61,958 nucleotides of DNA from NCBI GenBank assembly GCA_024643345.1, contig JAHENB010000017.1, forward strand, positions 1 to 61,958. The letters are read 5' to 3'. The DNA is from Maribacter sp. (GTDB taxonomy: Bacteria > Bacteroidota > Bacteroidia > Flavobacteriales > Flavobacteriaceae). Positions 36,702-46,628 of this stretch are shown here, piece after piece. The position numbers and the translations under genes were made by a program. Position 1 is the stretch's first letter; each line of letters begins with the position of its first letter. The notes below the pieces were generated by a model. That model ran no database searches. It had not been told where the DNA came from and was given only the letters and a program-made list of their open reading frames with translations.

Positions 36702-37394
36702 TTGATTATTTCCGTAACGGTCACCTATCTCTGTTACGAATATAATTTCAACTTTAACATTGACCTTACCTTGATCAGTATTGCCATTATTTTTCCTTTG
36801 GTATTTACGATCCGGGGTTCGTTCAGGCGCAGGGAGAAGGCCCTGGAGCATTTAAGTGATTATCGAAGCGCTCTAAAGACCTTACACTACTTTTTGATGA
36901 GCAATGCGGGCTTACCGGAAGAGAACAAGCAAGAATTCCTGAGAATCCTGAGTTCCATTGATGAAGAATTGATGAAGCATCTCTCGGTAAATGGCAGTTC
37001 CACCGCAGCACTTGATGAAAGTTTAGATAAGGTCTATGATTTCATAACCGACGAAAAATTGGTTGTCACCAGGGGATTAAGGGAGAAAATTTTTAGGTAC
37101 ATGAAAGATTTACATGAATCTACCGAAAACCTATATGCAATACACGCCCATAGGACCCCCATCAGCCTGAAGTCTTACTGCAAAATGTTTATTTATATTT
37201 TTCCGATGATCTATGCGCCTTCCATCATTCACGACATAGGTTTGGAAACACCACAAATTGTGGCCTATTTTATCGTGGTTTTGACCGAATTCGTTTTGAT
37301 TTCGCTCTATAATATTCAAAACCAACTCGAATATCCTTTTGATTCGGAAGGTCTAGACGACATTAAACTCCAGAATTTTAGGATTGAACGTTAA
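36702..37394 (+). CDS. Bestrophin-like membrane protein
   Basis: Protein of about 230 residues with two hydrophobic segments near the N-terminus, a soluble alpha-helical middle, and two TM segments near residues 165-210. The C-terminal block LYNIQNQLEYPFDSEGLDDI resembles the conserved segment after the last helix of bacterial bestrophin-type anion channels, and RRREKALEHL and HAHRTPISLKSYCKMFIY fit that layout. No ATG is available near the N-terminus: TTG at 36702 is the first standard start, but the frame stays open to 36636 and this extension (NFRTLVVLII) looks native, so the true start may be a rare codon further upstream. Confidence 0.5.
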   Translation: MIISVTVTYLCYEYNFNFNIDLTLISIAIIFPLVFTIRGSFRRREKALEHLSDYRSALKTLHYFLMSNAGLPEENKQEFLRILSSIDEELMKHLSVNGSSTAALDESLDKVYDFITDEKLVVTRGLREKIFRYMKDLHESTENLYAIHAHRTPISLKSYCKMFIYIFPMIYAPSIIHDIGLETPQIVAYFIVVLTEFVLISLYNIQNQLEYPFDSEGLDDIKLQNFRIER

Positions 37395-37526
37395 GGTATA
37401 ATGAACGGGTACCTTTCAATCGGAACCATACGAAGTCGATTATGGTACATGCCCAGATTGCTTGTTATTATCTAAAATCGATTCTAAAGCATTTCCCAAT
37501 CATAATTAAAAAATTCCATTGTGACG

Positions 37527-39956
37527 ATGACATTATTATCCATCCCGAAAAGGAACTTCGCGGTCTTTTTGTTCATGACCTTTTTTCTGCTCATTGCCTG
37601 TAAGCAAAACAAAATTGAAGAAACGCGACTTGTGGCAGATGGGCTTACAGACCAGGTTTCCGTGATCAGGGATGCGGCAGGAATCAATCATATCTATGCA
37701 ACCAACCAGCGCGATTTGTTTTTCGCCCAGGGATATTGTGCGGCCAAGGATAGGCTCTTTCAATTTGAAATTTGGAGGAGGCAGGCAACGGGTACGGTTT
37801 CCGAGATTTTGGGCAAACGGGAATTACAAAGGGATATCGGTACCCGACTGTTTAAATTTAGGGGCGATATGGAAACCGAGATGAAGCACTACCATCCAGA
37901 TGGCATCGAAATCATTACGGCCTATACGGAGGGCGTGAATGCCTATATCGAAACCGTACTAAAAAATCCCGACCTTCTGCCAATTCCTTTTAAGGCCTTG
38001 GGCATTAAACCCCAAAAGTGGACCCCTGAGGTCATTATTTCAAGGCACCAAGGCCTATTGGGAAACATCACGGAAGAACTTGATTATGGTAGGGCTGTGG
38101 TTCAGTTGGGCGTTGAAAAGGTAAAGGAATATTCTTGGTTCCATCCCAAAGACCCCAATATGGCTTTAGACCCCGCTATTGATGGATCGTTACTTTCACA
38201 AGACATTTTGGCCCTTTACAATGCATATCGAAATCCCTTGGTGTTTAAGCCAGAGGATATTTTACCACAATTCCGGGCCGAAGAATCCAAAAAGGTCGCT
38301 TTCGAAATGCTCGACCCTACCGAACCGCATAAAGACGCACAATATTTAGGGAGCAACAATTGGGTCACGGCGCCGGCGTTGGCCGCCAACAATCATGCGT
38401 ATATGGCCAATGACCCCCATAGAAGGCTGGCCATTCCCTCGCTGCGGTATTGGGTGCACCTTTCGGCCCCGGGTTGGAATGTTATAGGGGGAGGGGAACC
38501 TGAGATTCCAGGGGTTTCCATAGGGCATAACGAATATGGGGCATGGGGTTTAACGGTCTTTGAGACCGATGGGGAAGATCTTTATGTATATGATCTTAAC
38601 CCTGAGAACCTAAACCAATATAGGTATAAAGACACTTGGGAGGATATGCGGCAGATCGAGGAAACCATTGGGGTTAAAAATAGCAAGGACGTTACCGTTA
38701 CACTCAATTATACAAGACACGGACCGGTAACCCATATCGATTCAATGCACCATAGGGCCTATGCGGTACGATGTGCCTGGCTTGAACCTGGAGGGGCCCC
38801 ATATTTGGCATCTCTGCGTATGGATCAAGCAAAAAATTGGGCCGAATTCCAGGCCGCTTGCAATTACAGCAATATTCCCGGTGAAAACATGATATGGGCC
38901 GACACCTTGGGTAATATTGGCTGGCAAGCCGTTGGTATCGCCCCGATCAGGAGGAACTTTAGTGGTATGGTACCCGTGCCGGGGGACGGCCGCTATGAAT
39001 GGGAAGGTTACCTCCCGATCCTTAAAAAACCCAATCAACTCAATCCCCTTGACGGCTTCATCGCAACGGCCAACCAGAATGTTACACCAAATGAATACAC
39101 CCATTGGGATGCCATTGGGTTTGGTTGGTCCGACCCTTACCGTGGCATGAGAATCAACGAGGTCTTGGAATCCAAAAAGAAACTCGGGATGGAGGATATG
39201 AAATCGTTGCAGACCGATTATTTGTCCATTCCTGCCCGCACCTTGGTCCCGCTTTTAAAGCCCCTTGGGTCCAAAGATGCGCGGGTCGCGATTGCCAAAA
39301 ACCTACTGCTGGAGTGGGATTATCGACTCGATAAAAATTCGATTGCGGCAGGAATCTATGTCGCTTGGGAGAAAGAACTTCAAAATCGATTGTTGGATTA
39401 TTTTCCCGATCCCGGCGCTGAAATACTTATCGGAAATCTACAGATGGGAAGATTAATGCCTTGGATCCTCGATCCTGAATCTAAATTTGGCCCGAATTCC
39501 GATGCCAAAAGGGATTCCTATTTGATCGGAACTTTCGAATCGGCGATCCAGGCCCTCGACAAAAAACTGGGTGAGGATATGGATCGATGGCGGTACGGAC
39601 AAGATGCTTATAAGCATGTACAGATCAAGCATCCTTTGGGCGATGTGGTCAATGCCGAATTACGGTCGCGATTGAACACTACAATGAAACCAAGGGGCGG
39701 CAACCAACATACCCCGGGCTCCACGGGCAGTTCCGACGGCCAATTGTATGGTGCAACATTTAAGATCATCGTAGATGTCAATGATTGGGACAACACGGTA
39801 GGGACCAACCCGCCCGGCCAGTCGGGAAATCCTGAAAGTACGTTTTATAAAAATCTATACGACCAATGGGTCGATGACCAGTATTTTCCCGTCTATTTTT
39901 CAAAAGCTAAGATTGATTCGGTGGGGCAGGAACACATTCTTTTATTACCAAATTAA
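37527..39956 (+). CDS. Penicillin acylase family protein (Ntn hydrolase lipoprotein)
   Basis: Exported N-terminal nucleophile hydrolase precursor of 809 residues. The leader ends LLIAC, a lipobox. The Ser nucleophile expected to start the beta subunit after autocleavage is in YLGSNNWV (about residue 276), preceded by Gly. Other family blocks are VIRDAAGINHIYA near the start, PGWNVIGGGEPEIPGVSIGH and VTLNYTRHGPVTHID. The Asn block near the middle (ATANQNVTP) is also typical. Likely hydrolyses N-acyl amides such as acyl-homoserine lactones or peptides; specificity unknown. The ATG at 37527 is preferred to a GTG two codons earlier. It is followed after about 110 bases by the second cytochrome lipoprotein gene on the same strand. 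Confidence 0.92.
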   Translation: MTLLSIPKRNFAVFLFMTFFLLIACKQNKIEETRLVADGLTDQVSVIRDAAGINHIYATNQRDLFFAQGYCAAKDRLFQFEIWRRQATGTVSEILGKRELQRDIGTRLFKFRGDMETEMKHYHPDGIEIITAYTEGVNAYIETVLKNPDLLPIPFKALGIKPQKWTPEVIISRHQGLLGNITEELDYGRAVVQLGVEKVKEYSWFHPKDPNMALDPAIDGSLLSQDILALYNAYRNPLVFKPEDILPQFRAEESKKVAFEMLDPTEPHKDAQYLGSNNWVTAPALAANNHAYMANDPHRRLAIPSLRYWVHLSAPGWNVIGGGEPEIPGVSIGHNEYGAWGLTVFETDGEDLYVYDLNPENLNQYRYKDTWEDMRQIEETIGVKNSKDVTVTLNYTRHGPVTHIDSMHHRAYAVRCAWLEPGGAPYLASLRMDQAKNWAEFQAACNYSNIPGENMIWADTLGNIGWQAVGIAPIRRNFSGMVPVPGDGRYEWEGYLPILKKPNQLNPLDGFIATANQNVTPNEYTHWDAIGFGWSDPYRGMRINEVLESKKKLGMEDMKSLQTDYLSIPARTLVPLLKPLGSKDARVAIAKNLLLEWDYRLDKNSIAAGIYVAWEKELQNRLLDYFPDPGAEILIGNLQMGRLMPWILDPESKFGPNSDAKRDSYLIGTFESAIQALDKKLGEDMDRWRYGQDAYKHVQIKHPLGDVVNAELRSRLNTTMKPRGGNQHTPGSTGSSDGQLYGATFKIIVDVNDWDNTVGTNPPGQSGNPESTFYKNLYDQWVDDQYFPVYFSKAKIDSVGQEHILLLPN

Positions 39957-40069
39957 ACCATTTCGGTTGCTGCCGGCAATATTTTTAGAGCGGTAAATTA
40001 AGGCCATGCATTGAACGTATCAAGAAATTATTATCTTTCTTGATAACACTAATCCTAATGCTGCAAATA

Positions 40070-43066
40070 ATGGGAGTATACATAACGCGGCTTCGCGAAC
40101 TGTCTTATTTTTTTTGCCTGATGGCGTTATTGTTGGGATGCGAATCGAAGCAAGTCGAATTGCCCGAAGGTTTTCAGATACATTCCGATTTTCGTTTACA
40201 ATTGGTGGCCGCCGAACCATTGCTATTCGACCCCGTTGACCTGCAATTCGATGAAGAAGGGCGTACATTTGTCCTAGAGATGCCAGGATATCCCAATCGG
40301 GATGCCGATAGCCGTTTGGTAGAGCTCTTTGATTCCGACAAAGATGGGGTGTATGACGGCAGACAGGTCTTGGATGGGAAGTTGGGCATCGCATCTTCCT
40401 TTATACCCTATAAGAAAGGTTTTCTGGTGGCTTCTCCACCTTTCCTTCTATGGATTTCCGACACGGATGGGGATGGGATAATCGATTCGCGCCAAAAACT
40501 GATGGACGGTTTCAGTACGGGAAACCTGCAACATAATTTTAATGGTTTGAACTATGGTCTCGATAATTGGATATATGCTGCCAATGGGGGAAACTCCGGG
40601 GAACCATTTTTTGTAGGGCATTCCGAAGAAGCCATCGATCTAAGGGGCGGGGATTTTAAATTTGATCCAGAAAGGAAACGGTTGGTTCGTATCGGGGAAT
40701 CATCGGGCGGTTTTAAACTGACCTTCGATGATTGGGGCCGTATGTATGAAACCCATAATTTAGAGCATGTTTCCCAATTGGTATTCCAAGACCGTTATTT
40801 GGAAGGATTGCCGCTGGCATCTCCCCATGCCTTGGCCAATATCAGTGACCATGAAGACCAAGGCCTTGCACGGATCTATCCCATTGGAGAGCAGGATACA
40901 AGGGTGAACCACCCTGAGCAAGCGGGTTACTTTTCTGGAGCTTGCGGAATAACCCACTATGGTGGCGGGGCTTTTCCCATGGCATACAATAATAGTCTTC
41001 TGGTGGCCGATTGCGTATTGAATCTTGTACATATCGATGCCCTATCAAATGATGGCGGTGCCATGAAGGCATCCAGGATCATTGACAAAGCTGAGTTTTT
41101 GGCTTCAAATGACCGATCTTTTAGACCTGTCAACATGTCCGTAGGACCAGACGGAGCCCTGTATGTTATAGATATGCATAGGGAAGTAATAGAACATCCA
41201 GAGTGGATTCCCGACGAATTGGAGGTAGCCATGGATCTCGAGGCGGGGAAAGATAAAGGCCGTATTTATAAAATAACGCCGAAAGACGAATGGTCGCCCA
41301 TCCCATTTGATTTGGATCTGTCGGATACTCCTTCTTTGGTAAGTGCTATGGGCAGTGCAAATCAATGGATACGGTTAACTGCGCAACGTCTACTGGTGAC
41401 CAATAAAATAACATCGGCCATCCCATTATTGTTTGAGGCCTTGAACAAATCAAATAACCCATTGGGTAGGTTGCACCTGTATTGGACCTTGGAAGGGCTA
41501 GGGGCATTGGAGGCCCCGCAACTAAAAATGGCCTTAAGGGATTCCATTCCTGAAATTCGCGAAAATGCCATTAAAATTGCTGAGCGGTATTTGAATTCCG
41601 AAAACGAAATGGCCGAAGATATCATTGCCTTGACCAAAGATTCTGATGCCAAGGTTCGATTGCGTGCGGTGCTTGCCTTGGGCACTCTTGAAGATAGAAA
41701 ATATCATGAAAACGGTGCTGCCATTCTGGAGGCCTTGTCGAAAATGGTTTCCGTAATGCCCAATGATGAATGGGCAACCAAGGCTATAGCGGCAACCATG
41801 CAACGGCAGGCCTTGCCTTTTTCATTATCGATTCTTGAGCAAAACAAAGGTCAGGTTACAGGGGTAAGATTGAGTATTCTTGCGATGTTGGCCGAGAAAA
41901 TGGCAAAAGAGGGTGACTTAGATGCTTTGACTACTTTGGTTTTGGTTTGCCATGAGAGGAAAATACAGGCGACCTCTCAAATGGTCCTGATTGAGGCTAT
42001 GGTCAAGGGCTGGGAGAGAAGAACCGAAACCGAACGATTTTCAACCGACCCCACGAAACTGTTGGGGACACTTGGTTTGCTGGAATCACAAAATGACCTT
42101 GCAATACTCAGGGCTTCGGGTCAATTGCGTCAAACCATGGGCCTTCCTAGATCCATTGCCTTAAAGAAATTGATTCATTCCGCCTCGGTCTCCGTCTTCG
42201 ACACCAACTTATCCGCCGAGCAACGGTTGGAACAGCTCAAGCTTATTGCCCTTGAGGATTTCACCGATAGGAGCGCTATTTTGTTCCAATTATTGGATAA
42301 CAAACAGCCGCTTGCCCTTCAACGGGAAGCGATTTCGCAAATAGGACAAAGCAACGACCCCAAGATAGGCCAAAAATTGCTGGAACTATGGCCTCTGTTG
42401 GGGCCGAATACACGAAAAAACGCTGCCGACATTCTTTTGTACAAGTCTTTTAACCATGGGATTTTATTGACCGCAATGGAATCGGGCAAAGTAAATTTAG
42501 GGGAATTTAATTTAGATCTGGAAAGACGCCGTGTGCTTCTGTTTTCAGATGATCATATTATTAGGAATCGGGCAAAATTGTTGTTTAACGATGCCGGCGT
42601 GGTGACCAGAAAAGATGCGATTGAAAAAATGCGTCCCGCACTCTCATTAAATGGTTCGGCCGATGCTGGGGCCCAAGTATTCAATGCCCAATGCGCCCAG
42701 TGTCATAGATTCGGGAATATTGGAATAGAAGTGGGACCTGTTCTGACCGAAGTGAGCCGAAAAAGCAAAGAATCACTGTTATATGATATCTTAGACCCTA
42801 ATGCTGCGGTAGATGTTAAATATATAAACCATCAGGTCAAGACCAAGGATGGCAACATTTTTTCGGGCTTGATATCCCATGAAACCGATCTTGAAATCTC
42901 CTTAAAAATGATCGGGGGGGGCGAAAAGACCATTCTCAAATCAAATATCGAACAATTTACATCTTTGGGAACGTCCTTGATGGTTGAAGGCCTGGAAGCT
43001 AATATCGACCCTCAGGAAATGGCGAATCTTTTGATTTTTTTACAGCAAGCCCCTTCGACTTTTTAG
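40070..43066 (+). CDS. Second PVC-type dehydrogenase/HEAT-repeat/cytochrome c lipoprotein
   Basis: Exported protein of about 998 residues. The leader ends MALLLGCESK, a lipobox. The beta-propeller half starts LPEGFQIHSDFRLQLVAAEP and has calcium-loop-like motifs DSDKDGVYDG and DTDGDGIIDS and the signature GPDGALYVIDMHRE. It is followed by HEAT-like repeats (about 430-840), and a C-terminal cytochrome c domain with haem site CAQCH (about residue 875) and a DPNAAVDVKYINHQV segment as in the PVC family. Same architecture as the gene at 7336-10761 with only moderate sequence similarity. The start could also be the ATG at 40058. Probably an electron-transferring sugar dehydrogenase. Confidence 0.85.
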   Translation: MGVYITRLRELSYFFCLMALLLGCESKQVELPEGFQIHSDFRLQLVAAEPLLFDPVDLQFDEEGRTFVLEMPGYPNRDADSRLVELFDSDKDGVYDGRQVLDGKLGIASSFIPYKKGFLVASPPFLLWISDTDGDGIIDSRQKLMDGFSTGNLQHNFNGLNYGLDNWIYAANGGNSGEPFFVGHSEEAIDLRGGDFKFDPERKRLVRIGESSGGFKLTFDDWGRMYETHNLEHVSQLVFQDRYLEGLPLASPHALANISDHEDQGLARIYPIGEQDTRVNHPEQAGYFSGACGITHYGGGAFPMAYNNSLLVADCVLNLVHIDALSNDGGAMKASRIIDKAEFLASNDRSFRPVNMSVGPDGALYVIDMHREVIEHPEWIPDELEVAMDLEAGKDKGRIYKITPKDEWSPIPFDLDLSDTPSLVSAMGSANQWIRLTAQRLLVTNKITSAIPLLFEALNKSNNPLGRLHLYWTLEGLGALEAPQLKMALRDSIPEIRENAIKIAERYLNSENEMAEDIIALTKDSDAKVRLRAVLALGTLEDRKYHENGAAILEALSKMVSVMPNDEWATKAIAATMQRQALPFSLSILEQNKGQVTGVRLSILAMLAEKMAKEGDLDALTTLVLVCHERKIQATSQMVLIEAMVKGWERRTETERFSTDPTKLLGTLGLLESQNDLAILRASGQLRQTMGLPRSIALKKLIHSASVSVFDTNLSAEQRLEQLKLIALEDFTDRSAILFQLLDNKQPLALQREAISQIGQSNDPKIGQKLLELWPLLGPNTRKNAADILLYKSFNHGILLTAMESGKVNLGEFNLDLERRRVLLFSDDHIIRNRAKLLFNDAGVVTRKDAIEKMRPALSLNGSADAGAQVFNAQCAQCHRFGNIGIEVGPVLTEVSRKSKESLLYDILDPNAAVDVKYINHQVKTKDGNIFSGLISHETDLEISLKMIGGGEKTILKSNIEQFTSLGTSLMVEGLEANIDPQEMANLLIFLQQAPSTF

Positions 43067-43155
43067 ACAGACCAAAGAAAAAATAATATGGTCGCAGGGC
43101 ACCGTGAACATACATTGGTAGAAAAACAGGAAAAAGAAATGGCCAAAATCATGAC

Positions 43156-44721
43156 CTACTCCTTGACTATACGGTGTAGGTCAAGGTCCTGAAAATCGAA
43201 ACTAAAATCGATGTTGGGCGAAATCCCTTTCATTTTAAGACCGATGGCTTTTCCGTTCTCGTCGAGGCCAAACATGGCGAAAGCATCGGCATTCATGTCT
43301 TGGTATTCCCATTTCACTGCAAAAGTGTTCGCTTTGTAAAAATGCATTGGTCCGTTCAGTTTGGGCGAGCGGTGACTCTTGATCCACAACTGATTCCCCT
43401 TCATGAACACTTCCATTTGGCCAAACCAGGCATCTTCGTAGGTTCCCAAATAAGCGTTTGTATTGATCTTAAAATTTTCTGCAGCCTTTACGGTCGCCCA
43501 AACCTCAGTGGTGACCGCATCGCCCTGTGCTTTGTTTTTCTGTAACCGTTCGTAATTTTTTTCAATCCATTGTCCATCTTCCAAGCCCAGATAACCATCT
43601 ACGATGGTCTGGGAAATGGCTCCGAAAAATACACCGCCACCGGGTTCTGTATTGGTCAGTACGACCACCCCAAGATCTAGGTCGGGAACTAAAATGGTTT
43701 TGGAAAGCATTCCGGGCAGTCCGCCCGTATGTGACACCACCATATTGCCCAATGCATCGGTAAGGAACCATCCCAGTCCGTACCCCGCAAAATGAGCTTT
43801 GTAGCGCGGATTGGTGCTCGCGTCGAGCGTAGTGTGAATTTTCCAGATTTCCCGTTGGCTGGCCACACTGAACAACGTATCCTTCAAGGCTGGCCCATAG
43901 GCACCTTTGTTGAGGTGCAAAAGCATCCAGAGGGAAAGATCATCAACATTGGCATAGATGCCGCCTGCCGCACCATTGATCATTTCCTCATAATCTGCAA
44001 ATGATCGCATATCGCCATAAGCGGTGGTATGGGGAGAAGCCAGTTGGTTTCGGTCCTTGACCTCCTTTAATGAGGGGAAGGAGTTATCCATTCCCAAAGG
44101 ATCAAAAATCCGTTTTTGGATGAACTGTTCCCAATTCATGCCACTTTTTCTAGCAATCAGTTCCCCTGCCACCAGATATAATAAATTGTCATAGTCGAAT
44201 TGGGTGCGAAGGGCCGAAACCGGTTTGAAATGTTGAAAGCTGACCAAGATGTCATCGATGGTAAAGTTAGAGCCGTCCGGGAATATCATCAGATCGCCTA
44301 TGCCTAGGCCCAATCCACTGCGATGGGTCAGAAGATCTTGGATGTTAAAGTTTTCGGTCACATAGGCATTGTACATCTTAAATTCTGGAATATGATCGAT
44401 CACCCTGTCGGTCCACTCGATTTTTCCCTCTTCTACCAATAGGGCCAGGGCCAGGGTGGTAAATGCCTTGCTGTTGGAAGCGATGGCAAAGGGGGTATGC
44501 GCTGTCACTTTTTCCATGGTGTTCACGTTTTTTACCCCATAACCTTTACTGTGTACGATCTTGCCATCCTTTACAATGGCCACGGCCGCACCTGCCACCT
44601 CGAACTTTTCCAAGGCGGTTTCCACCATGGCATCGATTTCCGATGTGCTCATTTGCGAATGGGTCCCGGTAGGGAAGATGCATATTAAAAGTATGATCAG
44701 CGATACTAAATGGTTTTTCAT
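43156..44721 (-). CDS. Serine hydrolase (beta-lactamase class C / D-peptidase fold) with DUF3471 domain
   Basis: Exported enzyme of 521 residues with signal peptide LIILLICIFPTGTHSQ. Active-site motif Ser82-x-x-Lys85 (ASNSKAF) and the Tyr177-x-Asn179 motif (FDYDNLLY) are both intact; a HTGG triad (SHTGGLPG) follows. The C-terminal ~120 residues are a DUF3471-type beta-rich domain. Family members are D-aminopeptidases, esterases or beta-lactamases; without assay the substrate cannot be set. It is convergent with the cytochrome lipoprotein gene. First in a long run of minus-strand genes. Confidence 0.88.
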   Translation of the reverse strand: MKNHLVSLIILLICIFPTGTHSQMSTSEIDAMVETALEKFEVAGAAVAIVKDGKIVHSKGYGVKNVNTMEKVTAHTPFAIASNSKAFTTLALALLVEEGKIEWTDRVIDHIPEFKMYNAYVTENFNIQDLLTHRSGLGLGIGDLMIFPDGSNFTIDDILVSFQHFKPVSALRTQFDYDNLLYLVAGELIARKSGMNWEQFIQKRIFDPLGMDNSFPSLKEVKDRNQLASPHTTAYGDMRSFADYEEMINGAAGGIYANVDDLSLWMLLHLNKGAYGPALKDTLFSVASQREIWKIHTTLDASTNPRYKAHFAGYGLGWFLTDALGNMVVSHTGGLPGMLSKTILVPDLDLGVVVLTNTEPGGGVFFGAISQTIVDGYLGLEDGQWIEKNYERLQKNKAQGDAVTTEVWATVKAAENFKINTNAYLGTYEDAWFGQMEVFMKGNQLWIKSHRSPKLNGPMHFYKANTFAVKWEYQDMNADAFAMFGLDENGKAIGLKMKGISPNIDFSFDFQDLDLHRIVKE

Positions 44722-44823
44722 GGCATATTGGTTTTTACATAAGAAGGTAGCTATATTTTGGTGTTGATGCCATACCTGATATTGAGGGGTTCGGCATTCA
44801 AAAAGGCATAGGATCGATCTGCT

Positions 44824-45927
44824 TTATTTAAGGATCACTGTCTGTTGCGTTTTGGCGCTGCGTATGGCAGCATCAAGAATTTCCATTGCAACGATATTAT
44901 TTTCAAGGGAATAGGGATCGAAAGCACTTAAAACTTCATCGCCCCTTACCACTGCTGCGAACAAGGCGAATGGATCGTCATAGGGTGCTGCCCTTTCTTC
45001 CAAGACCATAGTCTCTTCCGAAAATCCATCGTATCCCTCGGACATCCTTATCCTCAATTGGTTACGGTTATCGGCATAAATAACCCCGGTTTCCCCATAA
45101 ATTTCCATATCCTTTCTGCCAATGGGCCAGTTCCAAGAAGGTTCCAAGATGGCCATGGCCCCGTCATAGGCAAGAATAATGGTCGCATCGTCGTCAACAT
45201 TAGGGTTGTTCTCGGCTTGTAATTGTTGGGTTACCGCGGTCACGGAATGGGGCTTTTTACCGTCCTGGATCCAGGTCAGAAGGTTTGTCCCATAGCAACC
45301 AAAGTCTGTAATGGCCCCCCCGCCGTTTAATTCAGGATCTGCCAGCCACTCCAGAAATTCCTTGCTTACCCCTATTTTTTTGGGCCCCTTATGCCCATCC
45401 CTAACGATGACCTTGCGCAGTTCGCCTACTTTGCCCGCCTTTAAAAGTTCCTTCGCCTTTTCATTGGTAGGGTACCATGAGGTCTCATAATTGGTGAGCA
45501 GGTGAATGTTGTGTTTTTTGGCAAGGGCCTCCATTTTTTGGGCATGATCCAGACTCACCGCCATCGGTTTTTCGACCATTACATGTATCCCTTTTGGTGC
45601 ACAGACCTGCACAACGGACAAATGGGCTTGGATGTTTCCAAATGCGGCAACGGCTTCAGGCTGAACGGCTTGGATCATTTCTTCCATCGAATTGTAAACC
45701 ATATCCATAGAAAATCCATGTTGCTCGGACAAACGTTTCGCCAGATCTCGGTTCGTTTCCACGATGCCCACCATTTTAACATCACCAAGATCCTCCCTGC
45801 TCAAGATCCAACCCACATGGCCATGGGTGAGCCCTACGACGCCCAGTTTCAAGGGTTTTTTCTGGGCATGGGTATTTACAATCGCAAGTACGATCAGACA
45901 AAGGGTAAAACGAAGATTTTTGGTCAT
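44824..45927 (-). CDS. Gfo/Idh/MocA family oxidoreductase, exported
   Basis: NAD(P)-dependent sugar oxidoreductase or glycosidase-like protein of 367 residues with a signal peptide (LCLIVLAIVNTHAQ). Rossmann segment LKLGVVGLTHGHVGWILS at about 25-43 and the EKP motif in MVEKPMAVSLDHAQKM are visible. The C-terminal alpha/beta domain has the conserved GGGAITDFGCYGTNLL segment. Unlike classic members the second glycine motif is replaced by GLTHGHVG, a pattern seen in exported homologues. Substrate unknown. It lies between the serine hydrolase and the DUF4287/DUF5655 genes on the minus strand. Confidence 0.88.
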   Translation of the reverse strand: MTKNLRFTLCLIVLAIVNTHAQKKPLKLGVVGLTHGHVGWILSREDLGDVKMVGIVETNRDLAKRLSEQHGFSMDMVYNSMEEMIQAVQPEAVAAFGNIQAHLSVVQVCAPKGIHVMVEKPMAVSLDHAQKMEALAKKHNIHLLTNYETSWYPTNEKAKELLKAGKVGELRKVIVRDGHKGPKKIGVSKEFLEWLADPELNGGGAITDFGCYGTNLLTWIQDGKKPHSVTAVTQQLQAENNPNVDDDATIILAYDGAMAILEPSWNWPIGRKDMEIYGETGVIYADNRNQLRIRMSEGYDGFSEETMVLEERAAPYDDPFALFAAVVRGDEVLSAFDPYSLENNIVAMEILDAAIRSAKTQQTVILK

Positions 45928-45968
45928 AAGAAAATAGCTATGTTATTATTAATATTTGTTTATTGATT

Positions 45969-46511
45969 TTAGCCCGCCTTGTCATAGGCCTCGGTCAACC
46001 AATTGATGAGTTCCCCGTCTATTTCCTCGGTGCTGGTCAACTGTACCCGATGGGTGCACATGGTTCCAAAGGGTCCAGAGTTCTGGAGGCGTGCGGTCAA
46101 AGGTTTTCCCGTTAGTTTTAATCCGAGGTCTATCCTGGATTTGGTCGCGGGCTTGATCAAGGCAAATTGCTTTTTTCGGATAAGGCTAACGCTCCCTTTT
46201 TTTGGCGTAATGATGACCTCGGATCCAAAGTTTACAACGGTTGCTATCAATTTCTTGTAAAGTGGAAGCAGTATTTCTTTTCCTTGGTACTGTTGCACGA
46301 TCAAATCTTCAGGAGTGGTTTCTTCTTCTTTTGATAAGGCAACGATGGTATTGGCAAAACCGTGGGTCACCCCATGGCTTTCTTTCAAAAATTTAACAGC
46401 TTCAAGGTGTTTCGTAAAGTTTTTCGTTTGTAATATCTTTTTCCATTCTTGTAAAGACTTGCCCGTTTTTTCGGGCATATTGTCGATCATGGTTTGCAGT
46501 GCTTGGTCCAT
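45969..46511 (-). CDS. DUF4287 / DUF5655 domain protein
   Basis: Cytosolic protein of 180 residues. The N-terminal DUF4287 domain starts MDQALQTMIDNMPEKTGKSL and continues FLKESHGVTHGFANTIV; the C-terminal half (about 75-180) fits DUF5655, including TPKKGSVSLIRKKQFALIKP. Neither domain has a proven function; DUF5655 relatives are predicted to bind nucleic acids or act in stress. It lies 41 bases upstream of the oxidoreductase gene. Confidence 0.8.
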   Translation of the reverse strand: MDQALQTMIDNMPEKTGKSLQEWKKILQTKNFTKHLEAVKFLKESHGVTHGFANTIVALSKEEETTPEDLIVQQYQGKEILLPLYKKLIATVVNFGSEVIITPKKGSVSLIRKKQFALIKPATKSRIDLGLKLTGKPLTARLQNSGPFGTMCTHRVQLTSTEEIDGELINWLTEAYDKAG

Positions 46512-46628
46512 ACTCTTTACTATTGATCACCATAGTTTAAAACCTGGGAAATGCTTGTCCATAATGGCAGGCGTTTGGCATGTCATGTTTACGCTTCCGG
46601 GCCCTTTTGCTTCTCAAGCGGTATTAAA

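Noticed and set aside
43089-43193. Short plus-strand frame after the second cytochrome lipoprotein gene
   Set aside because: About 34 codons, overlaps the end of the serine hydrolase gene, no homology.
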